From positions 1-64,000 of the forward strand of contig JBCDAU010000021.1 of NCBI GenBank assembly GCA_039185015.1: a stretch of DNA of 64,000 bases, written 5' to 3'. Below the pieces are notes generated by a model. The model had not been told where the DNA came from, made no database searches, and saw only the letters and a list, made by a program, of their open reading frames with translations. The stretch comes from JBCBSZ01 sp039185015 (lineage in GTDB: Bacteria; Actinomycetota; Acidimicrobiia; Acidimicrobiales; Poriferisodalaceae). The position numbers and the translations under genes were made by a program. Positions 6,976 through 15,229 of this stretch are shown here, one piece after another (positions within the stretch are counted from its first letter, which is position 1; each line of letters opens with the position of its first letter).

Positions 6976-8505
6976 CTACGGGAAGTGGTCGGGCAGGTCG
7001 TTCTCGTAGAGGATCACGTCGCCGCCCGCCGTGTGGGACCGGACCCAGGCGACGGCCTCGTCGCGGGTCGAGAACTCGCTCACCTCGGCGTTGCCGCCCG
7101 TTGCCCCGGCGGCGAGTGCCACGCGGTTGGTGCGCCCGACCAGCAGCACGTGGGTGGCGACCTCGGCGGCCCGAGCAGCGAAGCGCCGGTTCTCCTCGTC
7201 CTGCTGCGGCCCGAGCTCGATCATGCCCGGCGTCACGACCACCCGCTTCCGGTCCGATGAGGCCAGGCGCTCGAGTTGGTCGAGCGCCGCACCGGCACCT
7301 GCGGGGTTGGCGTTGAACGTGTCGTCGATGATCGTCGCCCCGGACGCGGCGGTGACGATGGTGCGCCGGTGATCGGCGGTCGGGAGGTCGTCGAGGCGGC
7401 CGGCCACCTCGCTCGGATCGATGCCGAGCGCCAGCACGATGCCGAGCGCGCAGGCCACGTTGGAGGCGTCGGCATCGGTCTCGACGGCAGCGGCGAGCTC
7501 GGCGCCCCTGACGGTCACGACGAGCCGAGCGTCGTCGCCGCGACGGACCAGCACGTCGACCTCGGGCCGCTGGGTCGAGCAGCGCACGACGCGGACCCCC
7601 TCGGCCTCGACCTCGTCGGCGACCGCGGCGAGCCCATGCGCGTCGATGTTGAGCACGGCGGCGCTGACGCCCTCGAGGATCTCCCGCTTGGCGGTGACGA
7701 TGCCGTCGAGGGTGCCCATCCGTTCGAGGTGGACCGGTCCGATGGCCGTCATGACGCCGATGTCGGGCCGCACCCACGAGCACATCGAGCGGATCTCGCC
7801 GGGCCCGTAGGTGCCCATCTCGGCGATGAAGACGTCGACGGCGTCGCCGAGGTGCTCGTTGATCGTGCGGGACAGGCCCGCCGTGTTGTTGAAGCTCGCG
7901 GGGCTCGCCACCACGTCGGTCGAGCCGGTGAGGAGGTGGGCAGCGAGCACCTTCGTGGTGGTCTTGCCGTAGGAACCGGTGATGGCGACGGTCGTGGGGT
8001 CGAGCTGGCGGAGCCGGCCGGTCGCCTGGGTGACGAACCGCGCTGCAGCTCGGCGTTCGCCGGGTGCGAGGAGCGCCAGCGCGGCATCGACGACCGCCGG
8101 GAAGAGGACGACCACCGCCCCAGCGAGCGCAGGGCCCACGCCGACAGCGAGTCCGATCACCACGACGAGCAGCCCGATGGCGACGGACACCGCGCCGACG
8201 GTGCGCATCCGACGGGTCCAGTTGAGCTTCGAGCTGCGGCCTCGGATGGACAGTCCCCTCGGCGCCAGCGCGGCGGTCGCGATGACGACCAGCGCCACCG
8301 GAGGTACGACGATGGCCACCGCGACGGCGACCACCGAGACGATGAGCGCGACGACGTTGATCGGATCGAGCAGGTGCCAGCGCAGCGCGAACCGCGTCGT
8401 CCAGGGGGCGAGGTAGTGCTCGCGCTGCGCGACCCGCCACCACCGCAGGGCGGCAGGGACGCCGCCACCGACGAGTACGGCGACGACGAGCAGCCCGTCG
8501 ATCAT
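6976..8505 (-). CDS. Membrane-anchored Mur ligase (MurF-like)
   Basis: A 509-residue protein with the central and C-terminal Mur ligase domains: P-loop GSYGKTTTK (177-185), the FIAEMGTYGPGEI and GPVHLERMGT segments, and IIDDTFNANPAG before the C-terminal domain. In MurF these domains join D-Ala-D-Ala to UDP-MurNAc-tripeptide. The first 170 residues are not the UDP-binding domain; they hold about four hydrophobic segments (about 3-20, 48-68, 69-82 and 103-146) and a basic loop. The ATG overlaps the stop of the hydrolase gene upstream (ATGA), and ddl follows. It may be the cell's MurF or a ligase for a lipid-linked substrate; a separate standard murF elsewhere would decide. Confidence 0.8.
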   Translation of the reverse strand: MIDGLLVVAVLVGGGVPAALRWWRVAQREHYLAPWTTRFALRWHLLDPINVVALIVSVVAVAVAIVVPPVALVVIATAALAPRGLSIRGRSSKLNWTRRMRTVGAVSVAIGLLVVVIGLAVGVGPALAGAVVVLFPAVVDAALALLAPGERRAAARFVTQATGRLRQLDPTTVAITGSYGKTTTKVLAAHLLTGSTDVVASPASFNNTAGLSRTINEHLGDAVDVFIAEMGTYGPGEIRSMCSWVRPDIGVMTAIGPVHLERMGTLDGIVTAKREILEGVSAAVLNIDAHGLAAVADEVEAEGVRVVRCSTQRPEVDVLVRRGDDARLVVTVRGAELAAAVETDADASNVACALGIVLALGIDPSEVAGRLDDLPTADHRRTIVTAASGATIIDDTFNANPAGAGAALDQLERLASSDRKRVVVTPGMIELGPQQDEENRRFAARAAEVATHVLLVGRTNRVALAAGATGGNAEVSEFSTRDEAVAWVRSHTAGGDVILYENDLPDHFP

Positions 8506-9251
8506 CGGACCGCCCGGCCGCGGACGCGGGTGATCGCCTGGATCAGCTCGTCGGCCGAGACGATCGGCAGGTCATGGTGCGCCGGTCCGTCGAGGACCGT
8601 GAGCTGGGCGTCCGGGAACGCGTCGGCGGCACGCTCGGCGACCTCGAGGGGGGCGGCGTCGTCGGAGCGGGCCCAGACCAGCTCGACCGGCTGGGTGATG
8701 CGGGGGAGGAGGCCGCCGTACTCCTCGTTGACCGCGGTGACGAGGACGTCGCGCATCACGCCCGTGGCGTTGCGGTAGTCGTCGGAGCCGCGGGACCGCC
8801 GTTGCGCTTCCATGCGCTCGTCCGACACGAAGCCTCGCCGATGCGCCCACCGCAGCGCCCGGTACGACCAGGCGGGCTTGGCGTGCCCGCGTCCGACCCG
8901 GTGGAGCAGCGGGACGCCGGTCAACACGAGGCCGTCGACGCGGTCCGGGTGCTCGATGGCGAGGTGGCACGCGACCCGACCGCCGAAGGAGTGGGCCACG
9001 ATGGTGAAGCGCTCGGCCATCGAGTCGACGACGGGGCGTAGTGCAGCCGCGTACCCGGCGGCGCCGCTCGGCTCGTCCGGGGGAGGTGAGGCGCCGAACC
9101 CGGGCAGATCGAGCGCGACCGCGTCGAAGCCTGCGGTGACGACGCGGAAGTCGCTGCGGTCGCGGCGCCACCCGTGCAGCGCCAGGAGATCGGCAGGCTC
9201 GCTCCCGGTCCGGTCACCGAAGAGGCGGCCGTCGGCGAAGGTCGTGAGCAT
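8502..9251 (-). CDS. Alpha/beta hydrolase
   Basis: A 249-residue alpha/beta-hydrolase fold enzyme. The N-terminal LLALHGWRRD forms the oxyanion-hole strand, VAHSFGGR is the nucleophile elbow (GxSxG-like with Ser as nucleophile), and the C-terminal GPAHHDLP supplies the catalytic His. The substrate cannot be read from the sequence; an ester, lactone or peptide bond is possible. It is first in a reverse-strand set with the Mur ligase and ddl, so a cell-wall role is conceivable but unproven. A TAGCCT box lies 9 nt before the start. Confidence 0.85.
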   Translation of the reverse strand: MLTTFADGRLFGDRTGSEPADLLALHGWRRDRSDFRVVTAGFDAVALDLPGFGASPPPDEPSGAAGYAAALRPVVDSMAERFTIVAHSFGGRVACHLAIEHPDRVDGLVLTGVPLLHRVGRGHAKPAWSYRALRWAHRRGFVSDERMEAQRRSRGSDDYRNATGVMRDVLVTAVNEEYGGLLPRITQPVELVWARSDDAAPLEVAERAADAFPDAQLTVLDGPAHHDLPIVSADELIQAITRVRGRAVR

Positions 9252-9314
9252 CCTCCGAAGAGGCTACGGAGCCGAGGCCCCGGACGGGCGCATGCCACCC
9301 GACCAGGACGAGCG

Positions 9315-9731
9315 TCAGCTCAGGGTCGCGGTCCAGGCGGAGATGACCTGCCGGTCGGCGTCGTAGCTGACGAGCGTGAGCGCCTCGTCGAGCGGCACCC
9401 AGCGCACCTCGTCGACCTCCTCGAGGTCCTCCGGGCCGAGCTCGCCCCCGACGGCCTCCATCGCCCAGAAGCGCACGACCTTGGGCCGCCCACTCACCTC
9501 GTAGCGCACCTCGGGGAGCTCCGGTCCGAGTCGGCAGCGGAGACCGGTCTCCTCGGCGACCTCCCGGACGGCGGCGTCGCTGAACGACTCGCCGTCGTCG
9601 AGCTTGCCCTTGGGAAGGCACCAGTCGTCGTAACGCTCGCGATGGATCAGGACGATCTCGGGGCCGTCGCCGTCGTCGCGTCCGACGACACCTCCGGCGG
9701 CCCGGATGGTTGGCCGATCGCCGCTGCTCAC
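9315..9731 (-). CDS. Nudix hydrolase
   Basis: A 138-residue enzyme hydrolysing a nucleoside diphosphate linked to another group. The Nudix box is complete: a Gly-starting GKLDDGE followed by REVAEETGL (residues 42-64). The GTG start was chosen because it overlaps the ppk stop codon (GTGA), giving translational coupling; longer reading in the same frame runs inside ppk and is not protein-like. Pairing with polyphosphate kinase is common in actinobacteria, where such proteins may act on nucleotide or inositol phosphates. The exact substrate is unknown. Confidence 0.85.
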   Translation of the reverse strand: MSSGDRPTIRAAGGVVGRDDGDGPEIVLIHRERYDDWCLPKGKLDDGESFSDAAVREVAEETGLRCRLGPELPEVRYEVSGRPKVVRFWAMEAVGGELGPEDLEEVDEVRWVPLDEALTLVSYDADRQVISAWTATLS

Positions 9732-11815
9732 TCGACGGTGACCTCGTCCGACGACGGACGTTGTTGGCCGGCGAGCTCGGTGGTGAGCTCGGCGAGGCGG
9801 AGGTGGGAGTCGAGGCCCTTCTCGGTCGGGACCTTCCACCACGTGCCGTCGGAGCTGAGCTCCCAGGCGAGCACGTCGTCCTCTCGGAGCATGTCGAGGA
9901 CCTCCTCGAGGCGGTCCTTGTGTTGCGGGTCGAGGATGGGCGCGATCGCCTCGACCCGTCGGTCGAGGTTGCGGGGCATCATGTCGGCGGAGCCGATGAA
10001 GTAGCGACGGCCTCGTGGCTTGGTGCCGAAGCGCAGGATCCGGGAGTGCTCCAGGTAGCGGCCGACGACCGAGCGCACCTGGATGTTCTCGGAGAGTCCC
10101 GGGACCCCGGGTCGCAGGCAGCAGATGCCGCGGACGATGAGGTCGATCCGTGCGCCGGCCATGGACGCCTCGTACAGCGCGTCGATGATGCCGGGGTCGA
10201 CGAGCGAGTTGAGCTTCATCACGATGCGCCCGTCGAGCTGACCTGCCTCCTGGCGGATCATGTCGATGATCCGGTTGCGCATCTGCAGGGGGGCGACCAG
10301 GAGCTGCCGGTAGTCCTGCTGCTGCGAGTAGCCGGTGAGGTAGTTGAAGAGGTCGCTGAGATCGGCGCCGATCTCGGCGTTGGAGGTCAGCAGGCCGACG
10401 TCTTCGTAGAGGCGGGCCGTGCCCTCGTGGTAGTTGCCGGTGCCGACGTGGCTGTACCGGCGGATCACATCGCCCTCGTCGCGCACGACCAGCGTCGTCT
10501 TGGTGTGCGTCTTCAACCCGACGACCCCGTACATCACGTGGACGCCGGCCTCTTCGAGGTGGCGGGCCCACTCGATGTTGTTCTCCTCGTCGAAGCGGGC
10601 CTTCACCTCGACGAGCGCGACGACCTGTTTGCCCTCCTCGGCAGCGTGGATGAGCGCCTGCACGATCGAGCTGTCCGTGGCGGTCCGGTAGATCGTCTGC
10701 TTGATGGCGAGGACCTTGGGGTCACGCGCCGCCTGCCAGATGAACTCGCCGACCGACGTGTGGAACGAGTCGTACGGGTGCTGGAGCAGCACGTCCCGTT
10801 CGCGCAGCGTCGAGAACATGTCGGTCGTGTCGGCGAGCACCGGCTGGGTGATGCCGTGGAAGAGCTCCCACTTGAGCTCGGGTCGGTCGACGCCGGCGAC
10901 CGCGAACAGCCCGGCCATGCCGAGCGGGCCCCGGGAGCGGTAGACGTCGATCTCGTTCGCCTCCATCTCGCGGACGAGGAGGTCGAGCGTGGCGTCGTCG
11001 ATGCTGTCCTCGACCTCGAGTCGCACGACTCGTCCGTAGCGCTGCTGGGTGAGGCGGTCCTCGATCTCGGAGACGAGGTCGCTGGCGTCGTCGCCGAGGG
11101 TGCCGATGTCGAGGTCGGCGTTGCGCGTCACCCGGAACGGGTGGTGGGACACGATCTGCATGCCGGGGAACAGCTCGTGCAGGTTGGCGGCGATGACCTG
11201 CTCGAGCGGGACGAAGCGCTCGGCCTCGTCGCCCTCGGGGACCTGCACGAAGCGGGGCAGGATCGGCGGGATCTTGACCCGCGCGAACCGGGTGTGGCGA
11301 TCTCTCGGGGCCCGCACCTGCACGGCGAGGTTGAGGGACAGGTTCGAGATGTACGGGAACGGGTGGGCCGGGTCGACCGCCAGCGGCGTGAGGACCGGGA
11401 AGAGGCGGGCGTGGAACTGCTGGTCGAGCCAGCTGCGGTCCTGCTCGGACAACGACTCGTAGTCGGCGTAGATGATCCCCTCGTCGCGCAGCTGCGGCTC
11501 GAGGGACTCGTGGAACAGCCGGTCGGAGTCGTCGACGAGACGGGTCACGCGCTCGTTGATCTCGGTGAGCACCTCTTTGGGGGTGCGGCCGTCGGGCGTG
11601 CGGGTGGTGACGCCGGCGGCGACCTGTTCGCGGATGCCGGCCACCCGGACCTGGAAGAACTCGTCGAGGTTGGAGTGGGCGATCGCGAGGAATTTGACCC
11701 GATCGAGCAGCGGCGTCTCGGCGCTCTCGGCCAGGGCGAGGACCCGGTCGTCGAAGTCGAGCCAGGACAGCTCCCGGTTGAGGTACCGGTGCTGGTGCTC
11801 GTCGAACGCCGACAT
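9728..11815 (-). CDS. ppk1: Polyphosphate kinase 1
   Basis: Reversibly polymerises the terminal phosphate of ATP into polyphosphate. At 695 residues it has full PPK1 length with the usual four-domain order. The N-terminal domain starts YLNRELSWLDFD; the SNLDEFFQVRVAGI segment and the active-site SHVGTGNYHEGTARLYED stretch (around residue 455) carry the conserved residues, including a His of the autophosphorylation region, with ATP-contact Arg/Asn residues around it. The Nudix gene follows in the same operon. No PhoU/Pst genes are adjacent. Confidence 0.95.
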   Translation of the reverse strand: MSAFDEHQHRYLNRELSWLDFDDRVLALAESAETPLLDRVKFLAIAHSNLDEFFQVRVAGIREQVAAGVTTRTPDGRTPKEVLTEINERVTRLVDDSDRLFHESLEPQLRDEGIIYADYESLSEQDRSWLDQQFHARLFPVLTPLAVDPAHPFPYISNLSLNLAVQVRAPRDRHTRFARVKIPPILPRFVQVPEGDEAERFVPLEQVIAANLHELFPGMQIVSHHPFRVTRNADLDIGTLGDDASDLVSEIEDRLTQQRYGRVVRLEVEDSIDDATLDLLVREMEANEIDVYRSRGPLGMAGLFAVAGVDRPELKWELFHGITQPVLADTTDMFSTLRERDVLLQHPYDSFHTSVGEFIWQAARDPKVLAIKQTIYRTATDSSIVQALIHAAEEGKQVVALVEVKARFDEENNIEWARHLEEAGVHVMYGVVGLKTHTKTTLVVRDEGDVIRRYSHVGTGNYHEGTARLYEDVGLLTSNAEIGADLSDLFNYLTGYSQQQDYRQLLVAPLQMRNRIIDMIRQEAGQLDGRIVMKLNSLVDPGIIDALYEASMAGARIDLIVRGICCLRPGVPGLSENIQVRSVVGRYLEHSRILRFGTKPRGRRYFIGSADMMPRNLDRRVEAIAPILDPQHKDRLEEVLDMLREDDVLAWELSSDGTWWKVPTEKGLDSHLRLAELTTELAGQQRPSSDEVTVE

Positions 11816-11852
11816 CGCCTCGGATGCTCCTGTCTCTGCTGCTCGGCGGACG

Positions 11853-13163
11853 TTACCGCGGTGGTGTGGACATCGGTTCCAGGTCGATCGTGAGCGCGAG
11901 GACCAGCGCGGCGACCGCCCCGCCGAGCACGACGGCGGTGACCGACGTGCGCTCGATCAGCGGTCCGGCGATGAGGTTGGAGAGCGGCACCATGCCGCCG
12001 AACGCCATCGTCCAGAGCGCCATGACGCGCCCGCGGATCTCGTCCTCGATGTGGCCCTGCACGTGCGTCATCAGCGCCGTCGTGGTCGCGAAGTACGACA
12101 TCCCGACGACGAAGATCACCGGGAACGCCGGGAGCGGGTCGCGCATGAGCGCCAGCACGGCGAGCGCGGCCGAGAACAGCAGGAGCGTGCCCCGGACGAC
12201 CCGGGGCTTGGGGGTGTGGAGCAGGAGGGTGCCGATCAGCAGCGCCCCGATCACGGCGCCGCTGCCGAAGGTCGCGTACAGGACCCCATAGGAGCCGCTC
12301 TTCGCGTCGATGCCGAGGTTCAGCTCGGCGAGCGTCGGCATCTGGCCGATGAAGGGGAGGCACCAGAAGGCGAACATGGCCATGAGGAGCAGCGAGTTGC
12401 GGATCCTCGGCCGGCGGCGGACCACGCGGATCCCGGCGGTGATCCGCTCCCAACCGGAGCCCGTGGCCGGTCGCTCGACGGCGGGGATGGCGGCGGCGAG
12501 GAGCGCCCCGATGACGAAGACGTAGCTGACGCCGTTGACGACGAACACCGTCGACGCATCGGTCGCCACCCAGAGGACGCCGCCGAGCGCCGGTCCGACG
12601 ACTCGGCTCGCGTTCATCTGCGTCGAGTTGAGGCTGATGGCCGCGGCGAGGTTCTCGCGGCCCGCGATGGTCGGCAGCACGGCCGACCAGGTCGGAGCGA
12701 AGATCGCCTGTCCCAACCCGATGATGAACACGAGCACGACGAGCAGCCACTCGGCGATGTCGTCACCGAGCACGGCCGCAGCCAGCACGAAGGTCCACGC
12801 CGCCTGCCAGACCTGGGTCGCCAGGAGCAACCGCCGGCGGTCGAGCGAGTCGGCCAGCGTCCCGCCGACGATGGACAGCAGCAGCATCGGGCCCAACTGG
12901 GCGAACACGACGAGGCTGACGAACGACGGCCGTTCGGTGAGCTCCCAAGCGAACGCCGTCAGCACGACGTTCTGCATCCACCGGCCGATGTTCGACACGA
13001 ACGAGCCGGCGAACACGATGCGGAAGTCGCGGTGGGTGAGCGCCGCCCGGGCAGAACCGCCGGCCGGAGCTTCGTCGTCGATGTCGGTCACCTCGGCAGG
13101 GTGAGAGATCGGCGACAGGTCACGGCCGTCCAGCATGCCGCGGTCACCGGGACCCTCCACCAT
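11853..13163 (-). CDS. MFS transporter (MFS_3/EntS-like exporter)
   Basis: A 436-residue major-facilitator protein with about 11-12 hydrophobic segments starting near residue 45. It has the family loop GGTLADSLDRRRLL between helices 2 and 3 and an extended polar N-terminus. MFS_3-type members export siderophores, drugs or macrolides. A later ATG (codon 10) is possible and would trim only the polar tail. It is divergent from the alkyltransferase-like gene with only 29 bp between them, a gap that includes a GC-rich 12-bp palindrome. The substrate is not predictable. Confidence 0.85.
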   Translation of the reverse strand: MVEGPGDRGMLDGRDLSPISHPAEVTDIDDEAPAGGSARAALTHRDFRIVFAGSFVSNIGRWMQNVVLTAFAWELTERPSFVSLVVFAQLGPMLLLSIVGGTLADSLDRRRLLLATQVWQAAWTFVLAAAVLGDDIAEWLLVVLVFIIGLGQAIFAPTWSAVLPTIAGRENLAAAISLNSTQMNASRVVGPALGGVLWVATDASTVFVVNGVSYVFVIGALLAAAIPAVERPATGSGWERITAGIRVVRRRPRIRNSLLLMAMFAFWCLPFIGQMPTLAELNLGIDAKSGSYGVLYATFGSGAVIGALLIGTLLLHTPKPRVVRGTLLLFSAALAVLALMRDPLPAFPVIFVVGMSYFATTTALMTHVQGHIEDEIRGRVMALWTMAFGGMVPLSNLIAGPLIERTSVTAVVLGGAVAALVLALTIDLEPMSTPPR

Positions 13164-13179
13164 CGCCGGCCGGCGGTCC

Positions 13180-13185
13180 TACGAT
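13180..13185 (+). promoter_or_regulatory. -10 box (TACGAT) of the ATL gene
   Basis: TACGAT followed by 7 nt and the ATG; the 29-bp divergent gap leaves no room for a normal leader with a ribosome binding site, so the transcript is probably leaderless. Confidence 0.5.
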
Positions 13186-13192
13186 CGCTCGG

Positions 13193-13504
13193 ATGCAAGA
13201 GGACTTCGTGGAGGCGTGCCTCGAAGCGGTCGCCGACCTCGCTCCGGGAGAGGTCGTGAGCTACGGCGACGTCGCCGAGCGCGCCGGTCGTCCGGGCGCC
13301 CACCGTGCCGCCGGGTCGGTGCTCAGCCGCTCCATGGGCTCGGTGCCGTGGTGGCGCGTCGTCTACGCGGACGGCCGCCTGCCGGTGTGTGGTCCGGAGG
13401 AACAGACCGCCCGACTCCGTGAGGAGGGAGCGGTGGTCGAGGGCGGCCGCGTGCGCTCGTCGCCGCACGGACGCTTCGCCGACCACCTGGACGTGCTGGA
13501 CTGA
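13193..13504 (+). CDS. Alkyltransferase-like protein (ATL)
   Basis: A 103-residue protein equivalent to the DNA-binding domain of O6-alkylguanine-DNA alkyltransferase. It has the minor-groove helix region (PGEVVSYGDVAERAG, PGAHRAAGSVLSRS) and the active-site segment, but the acceptor Cys of PCHR is replaced: here it reads VPWWRVV (51-57). ATL proteins cannot transfer the alkyl group; they bind and flip O6-alkylguanine and flag it for nucleotide excision repair. The usual ATL motif is PWHR, so the second Trp is also unusual. It is followed after 4 bp by a small membrane protein gene, probably in the same transcript. Confidence 0.85.
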   Translation: MQEDFVEACLEAVADLAPGEVVSYGDVAERAGRPGAHRAAGSVLSRSMGSVPWWRVVYADGRLPVCGPEEQTARLREEGAVVEGGRVRSSPHGRFADHLDVLD

Positions 13505-13508
13505 GGGC

Positions 13509-13820
13509 ATGAGCGACGAGCGATCGGGCGAGGACGCGACGGCGGACGCCGACGAGGGCGGGAACTTCCTGGACGGGCTGTTGCCCTGGGCCAAGGGGGC
13601 GGTCATCGCCGCCGGCGTGGCCCTGGTGGCGATCGTGGCGGCCGCACAGCGAGACGTCGCGACCCAGTCCGAGGATCGGCTGCGCGGCCCCCGCTGGCTC
13701 TGGAAGGCCGTCGCCTCGACGCCGCCGGGGGTGCTGCTCTACGGCGCCTTCGGCACCAAGAAGCCGAAGCCGAAGTTCCCGGACCTGCCGGAGCCGAGCG
13801 TCTCCCTCCAGGAACGATGA
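13509..13820 (+). CDS. Small single-pass membrane protein, unknown function
   Basis: A 103-residue protein not recognised as any family. An acidic N-terminus (about 25 residues) is followed by one hydrophobic segment (about 29-47, WAKGAVIAAGVALVAIVAAA) and a basic, Pro/Lys-rich tail (KKPKPKFPDLPEP). It starts 4 bp after the ATL stop and overlaps the next gene by ATGA, so it is read in one operon and probably works with the membrane protein that follows. Confidence 0.7.
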   Translation: MSDERSGEDATADADEGGNFLDGLLPWAKGAVIAAGVALVAIVAAAQRDVATQSEDRLRGPRWLWKAVASTPPGVLLYGAFGTKKPKPKFPDLPEPSVSLQER

Positions 13821-14671
13821 CCGAGGAGGCGGCGACCGAACCGGCCGACCGCACGCTGCTGCTCGACGACCTCGAGGAGCGCCTCGGGGCGTTCCAGCTG
13901 CTCCGAAAGAGCGACCCCGCCGCGGCCGACGAGGTCCTCTCCGATATCGGCGCGGCCGGGAAGGTCGAGCGCCAGATCGTCCTCGAGCTCGGAGCGATGC
14001 GGCCCCTCGGGCATCCGGACCGCTTCCCGGAGGCCCACCGCATCTTCATGCGCTCGCTCGAGGTGCTCGACCGCAACGGGGCGAGAGCGCCCGAGGTGCG
14101 GGGCGTGCCCGGTCCCCTTCGCCCCATCGCCCAGTACCTGGTCGGGCTCGTCGCCCGCTTCATCGTGCGGAACTACCAGTCGTCGGTCGTGGACAACGTG
14201 CGCAACCTCTACACCCGCCGCGAGGCGGCGACGAGACCGGACGATCCGGCACGCCGCATGCTGTCCCGAGCCCGGATCCACGCCGAGCGCGTGTCGCCCG
14301 GCTACAAGCGCAATCCGCTCGGCGTGCCCACGTTCCTGCTCGGTGGTGCGGTGCTCTCCGGCCTGATCGGGGCGGTGCAGAACGCCGCCGGCATCGCGAT
14401 CGCGACGAACTGGGCGAGGGTCGTGGCGACGGTCGTCATCTTCGGGCTGTTCTTCGTCGGCTCCTGGGTCGTGCTCCGCGGCGCAGCGGTGGCCCGACGC
14501 CGGATCCGTCTCACGATGGTCCAGCCCCTCGAGGCGCTCTACGAGACGATCGGTCGCTGCGGCGACCCGCCCAAGGACCAGTCGCGCCAGTTCGCGGTGA
14601 TCTCCGTGGTGCTGACCGGCGTGGCCTGGTTCGTCCTCCCGATCGGCGCCGCGGCGAGCTTCCTCGGCTGA
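13817..14671 (+). CDS. Membrane protein with three hydrophobic segments, unknown function
   Basis: A 284-residue protein of unrecognised family. Residues 1-150 are soluble, charged and helix-rich, including FRKSDPAA-like and RSLEVLDRNGARAPEVRG stretches. Hydrophobic segments follow at about 172-190, 200-222 and 260-282, with a basic loop ARRRIRLT between. It is translationally coupled on both sides: ATGA with the small membrane protein and TGATG with the SnoaL-like gene. The overlap chain suggests a functional unit; the role is unknown. Confidence 0.65.
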   Translation: MTEEAATEPADRTLLLDDLEERLGAFQLLRKSDPAAADEVLSDIGAAGKVERQIVLELGAMRPLGHPDRFPEAHRIFMRSLEVLDRNGARAPEVRGVPGPLRPIAQYLVGLVARFIVRNYQSSVVDNVRNLYTRREAATRPDDPARRMLSRARIHAERVSPGYKRNPLGVPTFLLGGAVLSGLIGAVQNAAGIAIATNWARVVATVVIFGLFFVGSWVVLRGAAVARRRIRLTMVQPLEALYETIGRCGDPPKDQSRQFAVISVVLTGVAWFVLPIGAAASFLG

Positions 14672-15171
14672 TGGCGTTCACCCACCAAGAGCTCGCCGAC
14701 CGCGAGGCGATCCGCGACGTCGCGCTGCGGTACTGCCGGGGCGTCGACCGACTCGACGTCGAGCTGATGCGGTCCGCGTACTGGCCCGACGCCGTCGATG
14801 AGCACGGGTCGTTCGTCGGCAACGCCCACCGCTTCGCCGAGTACTGCATGACCGCGCACGATCGCTGGTCGTGGACGATGCACTCGATCTTCAACCACTC
14901 GATCGAGCTCGGCGACGACGGGGCGAGCGCATCCGGCGAGATCTACAACGTGTCGACGCTGTGCAGGGTCGACACCGGCGCGATCGACACCTGGTACGGC
15001 CGCTACCTCGATCGGTACGAGCGGCGTGCGGGCGAGTGGCGGATCATCCACCGGGTCTGCGTGCACCACGGCACCGCCAGCGCCGAGCTCCCTTCGATGG
15101 ACATCGACGCCTCGGGGTATCGCGACGGCGGCTTCGATCGCCGGACGCCGGGGCGCCCCCTCGGTCCATGA
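14671..15171 (+). CDS. SnoaL-like (NTF2-fold) protein
   Basis: A 166-residue protein of the SnoaL_4 type: an N-terminal helix ADREAIRDVALRYCRGVDRLD followed by AYWPDAVDEHG, then a beta-sheet region with TWYGRYLDRYERRAGEWRI. Members act as dehydratases, isomerases or ring-hydroxylating subunits, with a conserved Tyr/Asp/His pocket that seems present. Its ATG overlaps the previous stop. The neighbouring VOC and phytanoyl-CoA-type dioxygenase genes fit a catabolic or natural-product role. Confidence 0.75.
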   Translation: MAFTHQELADREAIRDVALRYCRGVDRLDVELMRSAYWPDAVDEHGSFVGNAHRFAEYCMTAHDRWSWTMHSIFNHSIELGDDGASASGEIYNVSTLCRVDTGAIDTWYGRYLDRYERRAGEWRIIHRVCVHHGTASAELPSMDIDASGYRDGGFDRRTPGRPLGP

Positions 15172-15216
15172 CCGTGCACGGCGTGAGGTCCCCGATCGTG
15201 GCCGTCGTCGACGACC

Positions 15217-15222
15217 TACAGT
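15217..15222 (+). promoter_or_regulatory. -10 box (TACAGT) of the VOC-PhyH-HAD run
   Basis: TACAGT followed by 7 nt and the ATG of the VOC gene, in a 58-bp gap; suggests a separate leaderless transcript. Confidence 0.4.
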
Positions 15223-15229
15223 CGGCGCC

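Noticed and set aside
9710..11893. Long + strand frame opposite ppk1
   Set aside because: Antisense of a full-length PPK1; the translation is acidic low-complexity with no domain motif.
13164..13175. 12-bp palindrome CGCCGGCCGGCG in the MFS/ATL gap
   Set aside because: Composed only of G and C, expected by chance at this base composition, and without an AT core typical of an operator.
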